A stretch of 53,290 nucleotides of DNA from Lachnospiraceae bacterium UBA4260 (GTDB taxonomy: Bacteria > Bacillota > Clostridia > Lachnospirales > Lachnospiraceae), in contig DGWK01000026.1 of the NCBI GenBank assembly GCA_002395235.1, positions 1 through 53,290 of the forward strand. The letters are read 5' to 3'. A program made the position numbers and the translations under genes. The notes below the pieces were generated by a model, which was not told the origin of the DNA, ran no database searches, and saw only the letters and a program-made list of their open reading frames with translations. Below are positions 23,602-31,963 of this stretch, piece after piece. Every line of letters begins with the position of its first letter. Position 1 is the first letter of the stretch.

Positions 23602-24789
23602 TTAACCCTTAATCAGCTCCTGGAACACATCCCCGCGCTCCTCAAAGTTCTTGAAGTATCCGTAGGACGCGGCGGCCGGCGACAGAAGGCAGGCCTCCCC
23701 GGCCGGCGTAATCTCGCGGGCCAGCCGCACGGCACTTTCGAGGTCTTCTCTGTAGTGGCAGCAGGGCAGGCCGCTGACCTGTCGGAAGATGCGCTCTCCG
23801 GACTTGTACATGAGGATGTAGTTGTACTCGCCGTGCTCCCGAATAAAATCGATCAAAATATCGTAGTCTATATTTCTGTCCATTCCGCCGAGAAGGATGG
23901 TGCGGGCGTTCGGAATGCTGCGGATGGCAGCGATGGCCGCCTCCGGGATCGTGGAGATGGAGTCGTCGTAGTAGTCGACGCCGCCGATGTTGCCGGCAAA
24001 CTGCAGGCGGTGCCGCAGGCCCGTGAATTCTTTCAGGGCTGCCCGGACTCTGTCGGGGTCACAGCCGTAGAGGCGCGTGGCGATGGCGTAGACAAAGCGC
24101 GCGTTGAACTGGTTGTGCTCTCCCTTGAGCGCCATGTCAAAGTGCATGGGATCGTCATAGGAGATCACGGTGACATCTGCGGCGGTCTCGAGCGGAGGAA
24201 CGTTGTTTCCGACAAAGAGATAGTCGCCGGGCTTCTGGTGCGCCGTGATATTGGCCTTGGCGCGGAAGTACTTGTCCATGGTGCCGTAGTAGTCCAGATG
24301 CTCCTCGTAGAGGTTTAAGAAGAGGGCTGTGTGGGGCGATATTTTGGCGTGGGCCAGCTGGTGGCAGGACATCTCGAAGACGATGATGGTGTCGTCCGTA
24401 ATCTCGCTGTAGTAGTCGAGGGCCGGAAGGCCGATGTTGCCGACGAGCAGGGTCGGGCGGTCCGTACATTTGGACAAAACAGTGTACAGAAGGGAAGAGG
24501 TCGTGCTCTTGCCCTTGGTGCCCGTGACGCCGATGACCTGGCCGGAAAACTGGGTCAGAAAGAGGTCGGTCATGGAAGTGAATTTGTCGCTCAGGTCCCA
24601 GGCGACGATGCCGGGGCTCTTGATGATGTAGTCGTAGGCGTCCTCGTCGATCTCTTCGCGCTTTCCCTGAAATACAGTGAGCTCTTTTACCTTGCAGTAT
24701 TTATTGATGAACTTCTCGGTGGACTTGCCTTCCAGGCCGTAGCCCCAGAGAAGGATCCGTTTGCCGTCTAACAGTTCTGTGATTTTCAT
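23602..24789 (-). CDS. Mur ligase, MurD-like (short form)
   Basis: A 395-residue ATP-dependent ligase, about 50 shorter than typical MurD. N-terminal Rossmann-like segment RILLWGYGLEGKSTEKF, P-loop VTGTKGKSTTSS, central NLYEEHLDYYGTMDKYFRAK, then FAGNIGGVDYYDDSISTIPE, LLGGMDRNIDYD and the MurD-type end LSPAAASYGYFKNFEERG. MurD adds D-Glu to UDP-MurNAc-L-Ala. The DDSISTIPE segment recalls MurD2-type (L-Glu) ligases as I remember them, so substrate stereochemistry is open. No other dcw genes are nearby; this may be a paralogue. AAGGAGG precedes the ATG and an extended -10 (TGTTATAAT) lies near 24829-24837 on the minus strand. Confidence 0.83.
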   Translation of the reverse strand: MKITELLDGKRILLWGYGLEGKSTEKFINKYCKVKELTVFQGKREEIDEDAYDYIIKSPGIVAWDLSDKFTSMTDLFLTQFSGQVIGVTGTKGKSTTSSLLYTVLSKCTDRPTLLVGNIGLPALDYYSEITDDTIIVFEMSCHQLAHAKISPHTALFLNLYEEHLDYYGTMDKYFRAKANITAHQKPGDYLFVGNNVPPLETAADVTVISYDDPMHFDMALKGEHNQFNARFVYAIATRLYGCDPDRVRAALKEFTGLRHRLQFAGNIGGVDYYDDSISTIPEAAIAAIRSIPNARTILLGGMDRNIDYDILIDFIREHGEYNYILMYKSGERIFRQVSGLPCCHYREDLESAVRLAREITPAGEACLLSPAAASYGYFKNFEERGDVFQELIKG

Positions 24790-24963
24790 TGAAGGGTGTC
24801 CTCCTTAGTGGAATTCGTTCAATAGACAATTATAACACGAGTTGTCCGGCGGGCGGGAATGAAAATCAATACTTCGACCGGCGGGCAGGTATGGTATTAT
24901 TACTATGTCGGCGCGGAGGCTGCTCCCGCGGACATTATGGAAATCCTTTTGAAGAGGTCGGAT

Positions 24964-25476
24964 ATGAACAGTTTAATTGCTTTAGTGAATATCGATGACA
25001 ATATAACCGGCTATGAGACCAAGGAGGAGGTCCACCGCAGGGGACTTCTGCACAGGGCTTTCTCGGTCTTTATCGTGAGAGACGGCAAGATGCTCATTCA
25101 GAGGCGCAATAAAGATAAATATCACTCCGGCGGACTGTGGAGCAACACCTGCTGCTCCCACCAGCGAAAAGGAGAGGAACTTGCGGAGTCGGTGCACCGC
25201 AGGATGATCGAGGAGATGGGATTCGACACCGCGCTGGAAGAGAAATTCTCCTTTATCTACAGGACGCAGTTCAGGCCGGATCTGTGTGAGTATGAGTTTG
25301 ACCACGTCTTTGTGGGCACTTATGACGGGGATGTGCAGGTCAATTACGAGGAGGCCTCGGAGATTCGGTGGATCTCCTTCGAACAGCTCAAGGAGGAACT
25401 GGCGGCGGAGCCGGAGAAGTTCTCGAGCTGGTTCATTATCTGCGCGCCGAAAGTGATGGCGGGCTGCGAGTGGTGA
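24964..25476 (+). CDS. idi: Isopentenyl-diphosphate delta-isomerase, type 1
   Basis: A 170-residue Nudix-fold enzyme that interconverts IPP and DMAPP for isoprenoid synthesis. Visible: LHRAFSVFIV, WSNTCCSHQRKGE (catalytic Cys63/64 region), the Nudix-like helix RRMIEEMGFDT, and LCEYEFDHVFVG (catalytic Glu). Length is close to E. coli Idi. The ATG at 24964 is preferred: AGAGG lies before it and it gives the family N-terminus. Upstream in-frame codons read as non-conserved. It diverges from the MurD-like gene and is followed by a methyltransferase 47 bases on. Confidence 0.9.
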   Translation: MNSLIALVNIDDNITGYETKEEVHRRGLLHRAFSVFIVRDGKMLIQRRNKDKYHSGGLWSNTCCSHQRKGEELAESVHRRMIEEMGFDTALEEKFSFIYRTQFRPDLCEYEFDHVFVGTYDGDVQVNYEEASEIRWISFEQLKEELAAEPEKFSSWFIICAPKVMAGCEW

Positions 25477-25523
25477 CAGGTTATGGTGACAGGTCGTGCA
25501 CTTGATGAGTGGGAGAAATGCAA

Positions 25524-26168
25524 ATGGTGACAGAATCAGGGGCGGCGACGCCCACACTGGACTATTATGATCGGAACGCCGGCAAGTTCACAAAGGACAC
25601 GGCGGATGTGGAGTTCACGCAGATCCAGGACCTGTTCCTGGGGTATCTGGCGCCCGGCGCGCGGATCCTGGATCTCGGGTGCGGCTCGGGCAGAGACAGC
25701 AGGTACTTTCTCTCGAAAGGATTTGAAGTCGAGGCCTGCGACGGCTCGGCGGAGATGGTGAAGATCGCGTCGGAGACCGCGGGCATCCCGGTGCGACAAA
25801 TGCTCTTTGAGGAGCTCTCGGAGGTGGAGCGCTACGACGGCATTTTTGCCTGCGCCTCCCTTTTGCATGTGCCGTATGTGCAGCTCGGCGATATTTTGGC
25901 CAAAATAGAGAGAGCCCTGAAGGACAACGGGATCCTGTACGTCTCGTTTAAATACGGGACGTTTGAGGGCGAGCGAAACGGCAGGTATTTCACGGACATG
26001 ACCATGGAGCGGCTGCAGGAGCGCCTGGAGGCCGCGGCCAAGATGAGCGGCAGGAGAGCGCTTAAGGTCGTCGAGAGCCGGATCACCGGGGATGTGCGGC
26101 CGGGGCGGGAGAGCGAGAAGTGGCTGAACGTGATCCTTCGCAAGGAGGCAGAGCGGCAAGAACAATAA
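25524..26168 (+). CDS. Class I SAM-dependent methyltransferase
   Basis: A 214-residue methyltransferase. Motif I is RILDLGCGSGRDSRYF, motif II FEVEACDGSAEMV, and the post-motif strand YDGIFACASLLHVPY. The N-terminal TLDYYDRNAGKF is typical of small-molecule methyltransferases. Substrate unknown. The start at 25524 is preferred because GGGAGA lies 7 bases before it; 25509 (GTG) and 25518 are alternatives. It probably shares a transcript with idi. The stop codon lies inside the A-rich flank of the terminator for the convergent ThrE gene. Confidence 0.85.
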   Translation: MVTESGAATPTLDYYDRNAGKFTKDTADVEFTQIQDLFLGYLAPGARILDLGCGSGRDSRYFLSKGFEVEACDGSAEMVKIASETAGIPVRQMLFEELSEVERYDGIFACASLLHVPYVQLGDILAKIERALKDNGILYVSFKYGTFEGERNGRYFTDMTMERLQERLEAAAKMSGRRALKVVESRITGDVRPGRESEKWLNVILRKEAERQEQ

Positions 26169-26197
26169 AAAAGGCAGGAGCTGTGCGCTCCTGCCGC
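26165..26197 (-). terminator. Terminator of the ThrE-family gene
   Basis: On the minus strand GGCAGGAGC, loop GCACA, GCTCCTGCC and TTTTTT. It overlaps the stop of the convergent methyltransferase. Confidence 0.88.
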
Positions 26198-26275
26198 AAC
26201 GGTTCGATTTGCGAGCCTTAAATCAGTATGCTTTTTATTGTCCGGCGTCTTTACCGGCGATGAAGATCCGCCCGG

Positions 26276-27529
26276 TCATTGCTTCATGAGGCGAATGTAG
26301 TGGGCCGCAACGAAACTGAGCACGAATCCGAAACTCATGGAGGCCAGGGAGAACGCGCAGTCGTAGCCGTTGGACATGACCATCTCGGTGTTGCCGTTGT
26401 AGAGCCCGAGGAGCGTAAAGAAGAAAAGGTCTCCGGGGATGAGCGGGATAATGGCCGGGTAAACGTAATAGGTAGAAGGCTTCTTCTGCCTGGATGCAAG
26501 GAGCTCCGCATAGAGAGAGGCGGCGAATGCGGCGATGGTCACGTAGATCAGTCTCGACATAATCGGCGTAAGGCCCAGCAGAACGACCCTGGTCAGGGCG
26601 CCTCCGAGTCCGGCCAGCCACAGGTCGCGGGCCTCGACCTGAAATACGGCCGCAAAGAAGAAGGAAGCGGCAAAGGAGAGCAGGATCAGAAGAATCGGAT
26701 CCGTGATCACCGATACAAAGGGCTTGTTGAGGGCGTCGGGGGAGCCCAGCAGATGGAAAGAGAGATAGATCCCGAGTGCCAGGGCCATGGTCTCGACAAT
26801 TGCTTTGGCGGCCTGCAGGATCCCGTTCATCTCGTTGCCGCACAAAAGGTTCCTCACAGCGTTGACCAGCGGGATTCCGGGGAGGACCAGCATGACCAGG
26901 GTCTGGATGACGGTGGGTTCCCTGCTCGTGAGCCCCATTCTTCCTAAAATGAAGGTCAGGGTTGTGGCGGTGAACATGACGAAGGCGTTGGTCAATATTT
27001 TGTCTACGCCCGGGATGGCCAGTGCGATGAGCATGTAATGCATCACAACAGTGACCATGGCCACGCAGAGGACTTCCCGGATCCATCCGCCAAAAATCAG
27101 GCAGAGGCAGGACATGGCGCAGATCTGGGCGCCGAGAACGATCCGGTCGCTGTAAGTCTTCGTGTTGGAGGCTTTTTCAAGAAATCGCATAAGTCCTGCG
27201 GGGGAAGGCTCGTCCTGCGCGATAATGAAGCTGAGCCGGTTGAGGGACTGCAGTCTTCGCAGGTTGATATCGGAGGGCGGGATCGTGAGCTGGCGCGAAG
27301 CGTAGAAGCCGTCGCTGTCCCTGGCGGAGAGAAAGATGTTGGTGCTCAGAAGGAAGAGACTTACATCGGTGAGCTTATAAGTTTTGCAGATGCGGTCAAC
27401 GGCGAGGGTTACCCTCTCGACGTTGGCGCCGCAGGCGATCATTCTTCTGCCGAGCTCGACGCAGAAGTCGAGGATGTCCTCGATGGGGCGCTGGGTGTAT
27501 GTGGAAGAGTGTTCTGGTTTTTGGCTCAT
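26276..27529 (-). CDS. Threonine/serine exporter, fused ThrE family
   Basis: A 417-residue membrane protein combining both ThrE modules (PF06738 then PF12821 type) that are separate genes in many Firmicutes. The N-terminal soluble part (about 1-120) holds ILDFCVELGRRMIACGANVE and RVTLAVDRICKTY. About ten hydrophobic helices follow, with MLVLPGIPLVNAVRNLL and YPAIIPLIPGDLFFFTLLG as family signatures. Predicted to export threonine and serine. Single gene, divergent from the LUD-domain gene, with its own terminator. Confidence 0.9.
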   Translation of the reverse strand: MSQKPEHSSTYTQRPIEDILDFCVELGRRMIACGANVERVTLAVDRICKTYKLTDVSLFLLSTNIFLSARDSDGFYASRQLTIPPSDINLRRLQSLNRLSFIIAQDEPSPAGLMRFLEKASNTKTYSDRIVLGAQICAMSCLCLIFGGWIREVLCVAMVTVVMHYMLIALAIPGVDKILTNAFVMFTATTLTFILGRMGLTSREPTVIQTLVMLVLPGIPLVNAVRNLLCGNEMNGILQAAKAIVETMALALGIYLSFHLLGSPDALNKPFVSVITDPILLILLSFAASFFFAAVFQVEARDLWLAGLGGALTRVVLLGLTPIMSRLIYVTIAAFAASLYAELLASRQKKPSTYYVYPAIIPLIPGDLFFFTLLGLYNGNTEMVMSNGYDCAFSLASMSFGFVLSFVAAHYIRLMKQ

Positions 27530-27612
27530 TTATGTAATGGCTCCTTTAAATCAATACTTTGAATAATAACAATATAGCACAAATTAAAAAGTAAAATACA
27601 TGGAGGTAAATG

Positions 27613-28242
27613 ATGAATCCCAATATCACAAAGCGAAACGAGCTTCTGGCGCAGAAAGTGATCGAAGGCCTGGCTTCCCGGAATATGACCGGGTATTACG
27701 CGGCAGACAAGGAGGCGGCGCTGCAGCAGGCGCTCTGTCTGATTCCCGAGGGCAGCACCGTGACCATGGGCGGCGGCATGAGTGTGCACGAGATCGGGCT
27801 GACACAGGCACTGAAGGACGGAAATTATAATTTCATTGACAGAGACGAAATGACGGATAAGCGCGCGGCGATGCTGGCGGCTTACGACGCGGATTTCTAT
27901 CTGATGAGCACCAATGCGATGACGCAGGACGGAATTCTGGTCAACATTGACGGGAATTCTAACAGAGTCTCCGCGCTGGCGCAGGGCCCCCGCAAGGTGA
28001 TCATCATCGTCGGAATGAACAAGATCTGCGACGACGTGGACGGCGCCATGAAGAGGGCCAGAAATGTGGCGGCGCCCATCAACGCGCAGCGGTTCGGGCT
28101 CGACACGCCTTGCTCGAAGACGGGGATGTGCATGGACTGCAAGTCGCCGGATACGATCTGCTGCCAGTTTCTGATCACTCGCTATTCCAAGCACGCGGGG
28201 AGGATTCATGTGATCCTGGTCAATGACAATCTCGGGTTCTGA
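27613..28242 (+). CDS. LUD-domain (LutC/YkgG-like, DUF162) protein
   Basis: A 209-residue protein of the lactate-utilisation LUD family. Signatures are IPEGSTVTMGGGMSVHEIGL, AYDADFYLMSTNAMTQDG and VIIIVGMNKICDDVD. The C-terminal part has cysteines in TGMCMDCKSPDTICCQ that could bind metal. Stand-alone LUD proteins are common in clostridia with no proven function; lutA/lutB are not here. The second ATG (27613) is preferred because its distance from GGAGGT is better. A weak stem with a long T-run (28281-28316) may terminate it. Confidence 0.87.
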   Translation: MNPNITKRNELLAQKVIEGLASRNMTGYYAADKEAALQQALCLIPEGSTVTMGGGMSVHEIGLTQALKDGNYNFIDRDEMTDKRAAMLAAYDADFYLMSTNAMTQDGILVNIDGNSNRVSALAQGPRKVIIIVGMNKICDDVDGAMKRARNVAAPINAQRFGLDTPCSKTGMCMDCKSPDTICCQFLITRYSKHAGRIHVILVNDNLGF

Positions 28243-28324
28243 GTCGTAGCGGCTGGCTCTGTGAGCCTAAATATTTTGCCCTTAAAAAAGTTTTAAGTTA
28301 TTTTTGATTTTTTTTATGTCGGTG

Positions 28325-28353
28325 TTGACATACGATGATACCTGATTTAATAT
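28325..28353 (+). promoter_or_regulatory. Near-consensus promoter of the XRE-type regulator
   Basis: TTGACA (28325-28330), 17 bases, TAATAT (28348-28353), with a ~60-base leader before the gene. Confidence 0.85.
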
Positions 28354-28419
28354 TAAAAGCCTACCTGTTCGGGATGATGGAACTGTTGAACTGTTTTTAC
28401 ACTTTTAAAGGAGGGAAAC

Positions 28420-28692
28420 ATGTCACCCATCTATGTAATGATTGACCTAACAGCAACCGGCAACCGTATCAAGCAGCTTATGGTGGAGAACCACGTGACT
28501 GTGAAAGATTTGCAGGAAGCGTGCGGATTCGAGAGGCCCCAGGCCATTTACAAATGGCTGAGCGGCAAATCCCTTCCCTCCATGGACAACATGATTATCA
28601 TCAGAATCATGCTTCACACCACAATCGACGACATCCTCGTCACCAATGTGGACGAATATGTTCGTGACGATTACATGAGTCTGACAGCATGA
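28420..28692 (+). CDS. XRE-like helix-turn-helix regulator
   Basis: A 90-residue DNA-binding protein. The HTH is TGNRIKQLMVENHVTVKDLQ, then EACGFERPQAIYKWLSGKSL (recognition helix), ending with a short acidic tail. AAAGGAGGG precedes the ATG at 28420; the in-frame ATG at 28438 is an alternative start. It has its own consensus promoter and a strong terminator, so it is a monocistronic unit. Targets unknown. Confidence 0.88.
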   Translation: MSPIYVMIDLTATGNRIKQLMVENHVTVKDLQEACGFERPQAIYKWLSGKSLPSMDNMIIIRIMLHTTIDDILVTNVDEYVRDDYMSLTA

Positions 28693-28725
28693 CAACAGGA
28701 ATCACCAAGTGACGTAAATGTCGAC

Positions 28726-28770
28726 GCCCCGGCGGAGAGCAGTGCCTCCCGCCGGGGCGGTTTTCTTTCC
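28726..28770 (+). terminator. Terminator of the XRE-type gene
   Basis: GCCCCGGCGG and CCGCCGGGGC, a perfect 10-base stem, followed by GGTTTTCTTT. Confidence 0.9.
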
Positions 28771-28796
28771 GGCAGATTCTGTCGGCCGCGCCTCCA

Positions 28797-28825
28797 TTGG
28801 ACAATACCTGCATGTTCGATATAAT
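28797..28825 (+). promoter_or_regulatory. Promoter of the lipase-fRMsr-MATE operon
   Basis: TTGGAC (28797-28802), 17 bases, TATAAT (28820-28825), about 60 bases before the lipase-like ATG. Confidence 0.82.
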
Positions 28826-28884
28826 AGTTTTATAGGGAAACTTATGGCGACGGAAGGTCTGCAGACCGGACTAAAGGAGCAAAA

Positions 28885-30063
28885 ATGCCTGGATATATTA
28901 AGCGATGTCATATCGGAATCAGAATTCTGGAGGTTTTTCTCGCCTCTACGACGGTGATCGTCCTGGCCATGATCTTCGGACTGTACACGGACGCATGGGA
29001 CCCCGGAGTGAATCCGGTCCTCTGGGTTTTTGTGTTGGCCGGCCTCTTTCTGGTGGAGCTGGTGCTGTTTTGGATCGGAATCGTAATGGTCTACATTTCC
29101 TCTCTCCAGCTCGGCATCCGGACCAGGGTCATCGGAATACTCTGCGGCTGGATCCCCCTTATAAATCTGCTGGTCCTGATAACGATCATCCGGATCTGCC
29201 GGAAGGAAGTGGCGGTGGAGAAGAAGCTTGCTCTGCGGGATCAAAAAAGAGAGAGCCTGCAGGTCTGCCGCACCAGGTATCCGATCCTGCTGGTGCACGG
29301 CGTTTTCTTCCGGGATTCCGAGCGCCTGAACTATTGGGGCAGGATCCCGGCGGAGCTGAAAAAGAACGGCGCGACGATCTTTTACGGCGAGCACAACAGC
29401 GCCGCGGCGGTCAATGACAGTGCGCTGGAACTGGAGAAGCGCATTGAGCAGATTGTGCAGGAGACGGGATGTGAGAAGATTAACATCATCGCGCACTCCA
29501 AAGGCGGGCTGGACTCCCGCGCTGCGATCGCACTGACGGGAGCCGGCAAATACGTGGCGTCCCTGACAACGATCAATACGCCGCACAGGGGATGCGAGTT
29601 CGCCGACTATCTTTTGAAAGAGATACCGGAGGCGCAGCAGAAGACCATCGCCAGTGGGTACAACACCGTGGCGGCAAAGCTCGGAGATAAGAATCCGGAT
29701 TTTCTGGCGGCGGTCTACGATCTGACTCATGACCGGTGCACAGCGCGCAACGAGGTCATTCACGATGACCCGAACATATATTATCAATCCGTCGGTTCTG
29801 TCCTGAGAGGGGCGTCTTCCGGGCAGTTTCCGCTCAATTTTGTCTATCATCTGGTCAAGTATTTTGACGGGGAAAACGACGGCCTGGTCGGCGTGGACTC
29901 CTTCGAGTGGGGGGAGTCGCTGACGATGCTCAGAAATGAGGTCTCAAAGCGCGGAATCTCACACGCAGACATGATCGACCTGAGCCGGGAGAACATTGAG
30001 GGATTTGATATCCGCGAGTTCTATGTGGAGCTCGTGAGCAAACTGAGAGAGAAAGGGTTCTGA
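28885..30063 (+). CDS. Membrane-anchored lipase-like alpha/beta-hydrolase
   Basis: A 392-residue protein. Three hydrophobic helices occupy residues 1-110, followed by a cytoplasmic-type linker (RKEVAVEKKLALRDQKRE). The hydrolase domain starts YPILLVHGVFF (oxyanion HG) with nucleophile NIIAHSKGGLDSR, Asp in DGENDGLVGVD and His in GISHADMIDL, a full triacylglycerol-lipase-type triad. An N-terminal membrane domain on such a lipase is uncommon. AAAGGAGC precedes the ATG. It leads a compact operon: the fRMsr gene starts 2 bases after its stop. Confidence 0.85.
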   Translation: MPGYIKRCHIGIRILEVFLASTTVIVLAMIFGLYTDAWDPGVNPVLWVFVLAGLFLVELVLFWIGIVMVYISSLQLGIRTRVIGILCGWIPLINLLVLITIIRICRKEVAVEKKLALRDQKRESLQVCRTRYPILLVHGVFFRDSERLNYWGRIPAELKKNGATIFYGEHNSAAAVNDSALELEKRIEQIVQETGCEKINIIAHSKGGLDSRAAIALTGAGKYVASLTTINTPHRGCEFADYLLKEIPEAQQKTIASGYNTVAAKLGDKNPDFLAAVYDLTHDRCTARNEVIHDDPNIYYQSVGSVLRGASSGQFPLNFVYHLVKYFDGENDGLVGVDSFEWGESLTMLRNEVSKRGISHADMIDLSRENIEGFDIREFYVELVSKLREKGF

Positions 30064-30064
30064 T

Positions 30065-30544
30065 ATGACAGACTATATTTTGCTGCGGGAACAGGCCGCG
30101 GCGATCATCGAGACGGAGCCGCACTATGTGGCGGCGCTCTCCAACATCGCGGCGCTCCTCTATGAGTCGATGGACCGGCTCAATTGGGCGGGATTCTATC
30201 TGATGGACAGGGGGAGCCTGTTGGTGGGCCCCTTCCAGGGGAAGACTGCCTGCATCCGGATCGAGGTCGGAAAAGGGGTCTGCGGAACGGCCGTAAAGGA
30301 GGACAGGATCCTCCGGGTCGCGGACGTGCATGAATTTCCGGGACACATCGCCTGCGACAGCGCGTCCAACTCCGAGATCGTGCTGCCGATCCGGGCGACG
30401 ACCGGGCAGGGCACGCGAATTGTCGGCGTGCTCGACATCGACAGCCCTGTGAAAAGGCGCTTCAGCGAAGAAGACGAAGCGGGGCTTGCCGGACTGGTAA
30501 AGTGCATCGGAGAAAAGGTTGATTTTGACGGACTGCGCGAATGA
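30065..30544 (+). CDS. Free methionine-(R)-sulfoxide reductase (GAF domain)
   Basis: A 159-residue GAF-domain enzyme that reduces free methionine-R-sulfoxide. All three family cysteines are present at the expected spacing: Cys63 in KTACIRI, Cys73 in GKGVCGTA and Cys97 in HIACDSASNSEIV (10 and 24 apart, as in E. coli). GVLDIDSPVKRRFSEED closes the domain. It sits between the lipase-like gene (gap 1 base) and the MATE gene (overlap 4 bases), so all three are translationally linked. Its role in that operon could be oxidative repair. Confidence 0.93.
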   Translation: MTDYILLREQAAAIIETEPHYVAALSNIAALLYESMDRLNWAGFYLMDRGSLLVGPFQGKTACIRIEVGKGVCGTAVKEDRILRVADVHEFPGHIACDSASNSEIVLPIRATTGQGTRIVGVLDIDSPVKRRFSEEDEAGLAGLVKCIGEKVDFDGLRE

Positions 30545-31908
30545 ACAGAGATGATGTAAATCCGATCACGGAGGGCGTGATCTGGAAGCAGCTTCTTCGC
30601 TATTTTGCTCCGCTCCTGGCGGCCTCTTTTCTGCAGCTTCTCTACAACACGGCGGACACCATCATCGTGGGCCGCTATGTGGGCAAAATAGCGCTGACCG
30701 CAGTCGGCGGCTCAGCCGGCCAGATCTACGCGATGGTGACGGAGTTTCTGATCGGCGTCTCGGGAGGAGCCGGCGTGATCCTGTCACAGGCCTACGGCGC
30801 GCGGGAGAAAAAGCTTTTGGACGACGGGCTGCATAACGCGATCGCACTGGCCCTGGCGCTTGGGGCCGCGTTTACGCTGATCGGAGTGGTCCTGGCAGGG
30901 CCGGCGCTGCGGCTGGCCGGCGCGCCGGGGGAGACCATGGGGCAGTCGGTGCTGTATCTGCGGATCGTCTTCGCGGGTATCGCGGCTCATGCTCTCTACA
31001 ACATGGGAGCGGGCGTCCTGCGGGCAGTGGGGGACTCCCGGAGGCCGCTGTATTTTCTGATGATCAGCAGCGGGCTCAATATAGCGCTGGATTTGCTCTT
31101 CGTGGCTGTGTTGCGGCTGGGAATCGGAGGGGCGGCTTTTGCGACCATTCTGAGCCAGGCGCTGAGCGCGGCTCTGGTCCTGCGCACGCTGATCCGGGGA
31201 ACAGGCCGGCCGCTGATGCCGAAGCTGAATCTGCGCAGGCTCCGCCTGCAGCAGGATGTCGCCTTGAAAATGTTAAGGCTCGGCGTGCCGCTGGGCTTTG
31301 AGACGCTGATGTACACGTTTTCCTGCGTCGTTCTCACTTCCGCGGTCAACACCTTCGGGACGGATACGGTGGCGGCGTACGCCGGCTTTGTCCGGATCGA
31401 GTCCTTCTACTGGATCCTGGAGGCAGCCTTTGCCATGTCGATCACGACCTTTGTGGGGCAGAATCTCGGAGCGGGCCGGATGGACCGCGTGCACAGGGTC
31501 GTAAGAGAGGGCGCCGCGCTGATGTACCTTTTCATGGGGACGGCCATCGTGATCATGTACGCTTTCTGCCCGCAGTGGCTGGGACTATTTACGACGGATC
31601 GGGGCGTGATCGAGATCGGCGTCGGTATGATGCGGTATCTGCTGCCGTTCTATATTTTGTATATTCCGAACGGCGTCTATTTTTCGACGCTGCGCGGGAT
31701 GGGAGACTCGCTGCGGCCGACCCTGATCACTTTTCTGGGCGTCTGTGTGCTGAGGATCGTCTGGGTGGCTTTCGTATTTCCCCGCTTCCCGTCGATCCGG
31801 GCGCTCCTTTTGTGCTTCCCGGTATCCTGGTGCGTGACGGCGCTGATCTATACGGTCTATTATCGGATCTTTATGAAGAAATATTCTGCCATGGGAAAAT
31901 CCGGGTAA
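30541..31908 (+). CDS. MATE-family efflux transporter
   Basis: A 455-residue integral membrane protein with about twelve helices in two related halves. Family segments: LLYNTADTIIVGRYVG in the first half, and FRIESFYW-like IESFYWILEAAFAMSITTF plus QNLGAGRMDRVHR in the second. MATE proteins export drugs or metabolites using Na+ or H+. The start overlaps the fRMsr stop (ATGA). A bidirectional hairpin terminator follows, shared with the convergent TlpA-like gene. Confidence 0.9.
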   Translation: MNRDDVNPITEGVIWKQLLRYFAPLLAASFLQLLYNTADTIIVGRYVGKIALTAVGGSAGQIYAMVTEFLIGVSGGAGVILSQAYGAREKKLLDDGLHNAIALALALGAAFTLIGVVLAGPALRLAGAPGETMGQSVLYLRIVFAGIAAHALYNMGAGVLRAVGDSRRPLYFLMISSGLNIALDLLFVAVLRLGIGGAAFATILSQALSAALVLRTLIRGTGRPLMPKLNLRRLRLQQDVALKMLRLGVPLGFETLMYTFSCVVLTSAVNTFGTDTVAAYAGFVRIESFYWILEAAFAMSITTFVGQNLGAGRMDRVHRVVREGAALMYLFMGTAIVIMYAFCPQWLGLFTTDRGVIEIGVGMMRYLLPFYILYIPNGVYFSTLRGMGDSLRPTLITFLGVCVLRIVWVAFVFPRFPSIRALLLCFPVSWCVTALIYTVYYRIFMKKYSAMGKSG

Positions 31909-31910
31909 CA

Positions 31911-31947
31911 AAAAAGTGGCTGCCGCATTTCTGCGACAGCCACTTTA
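31911..31947. terminator. Bidirectional terminator between MATE and TlpA-like genes
   Basis: AAAGTGGCTG and CAGCCACTTT arms with inner CGCA/TGCG; A-run on the left and T-rich right flank, so it can work in both directions. Confidence 0.85.
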
Positions 31948-31963
31948 GTATTTGCAATTATTG

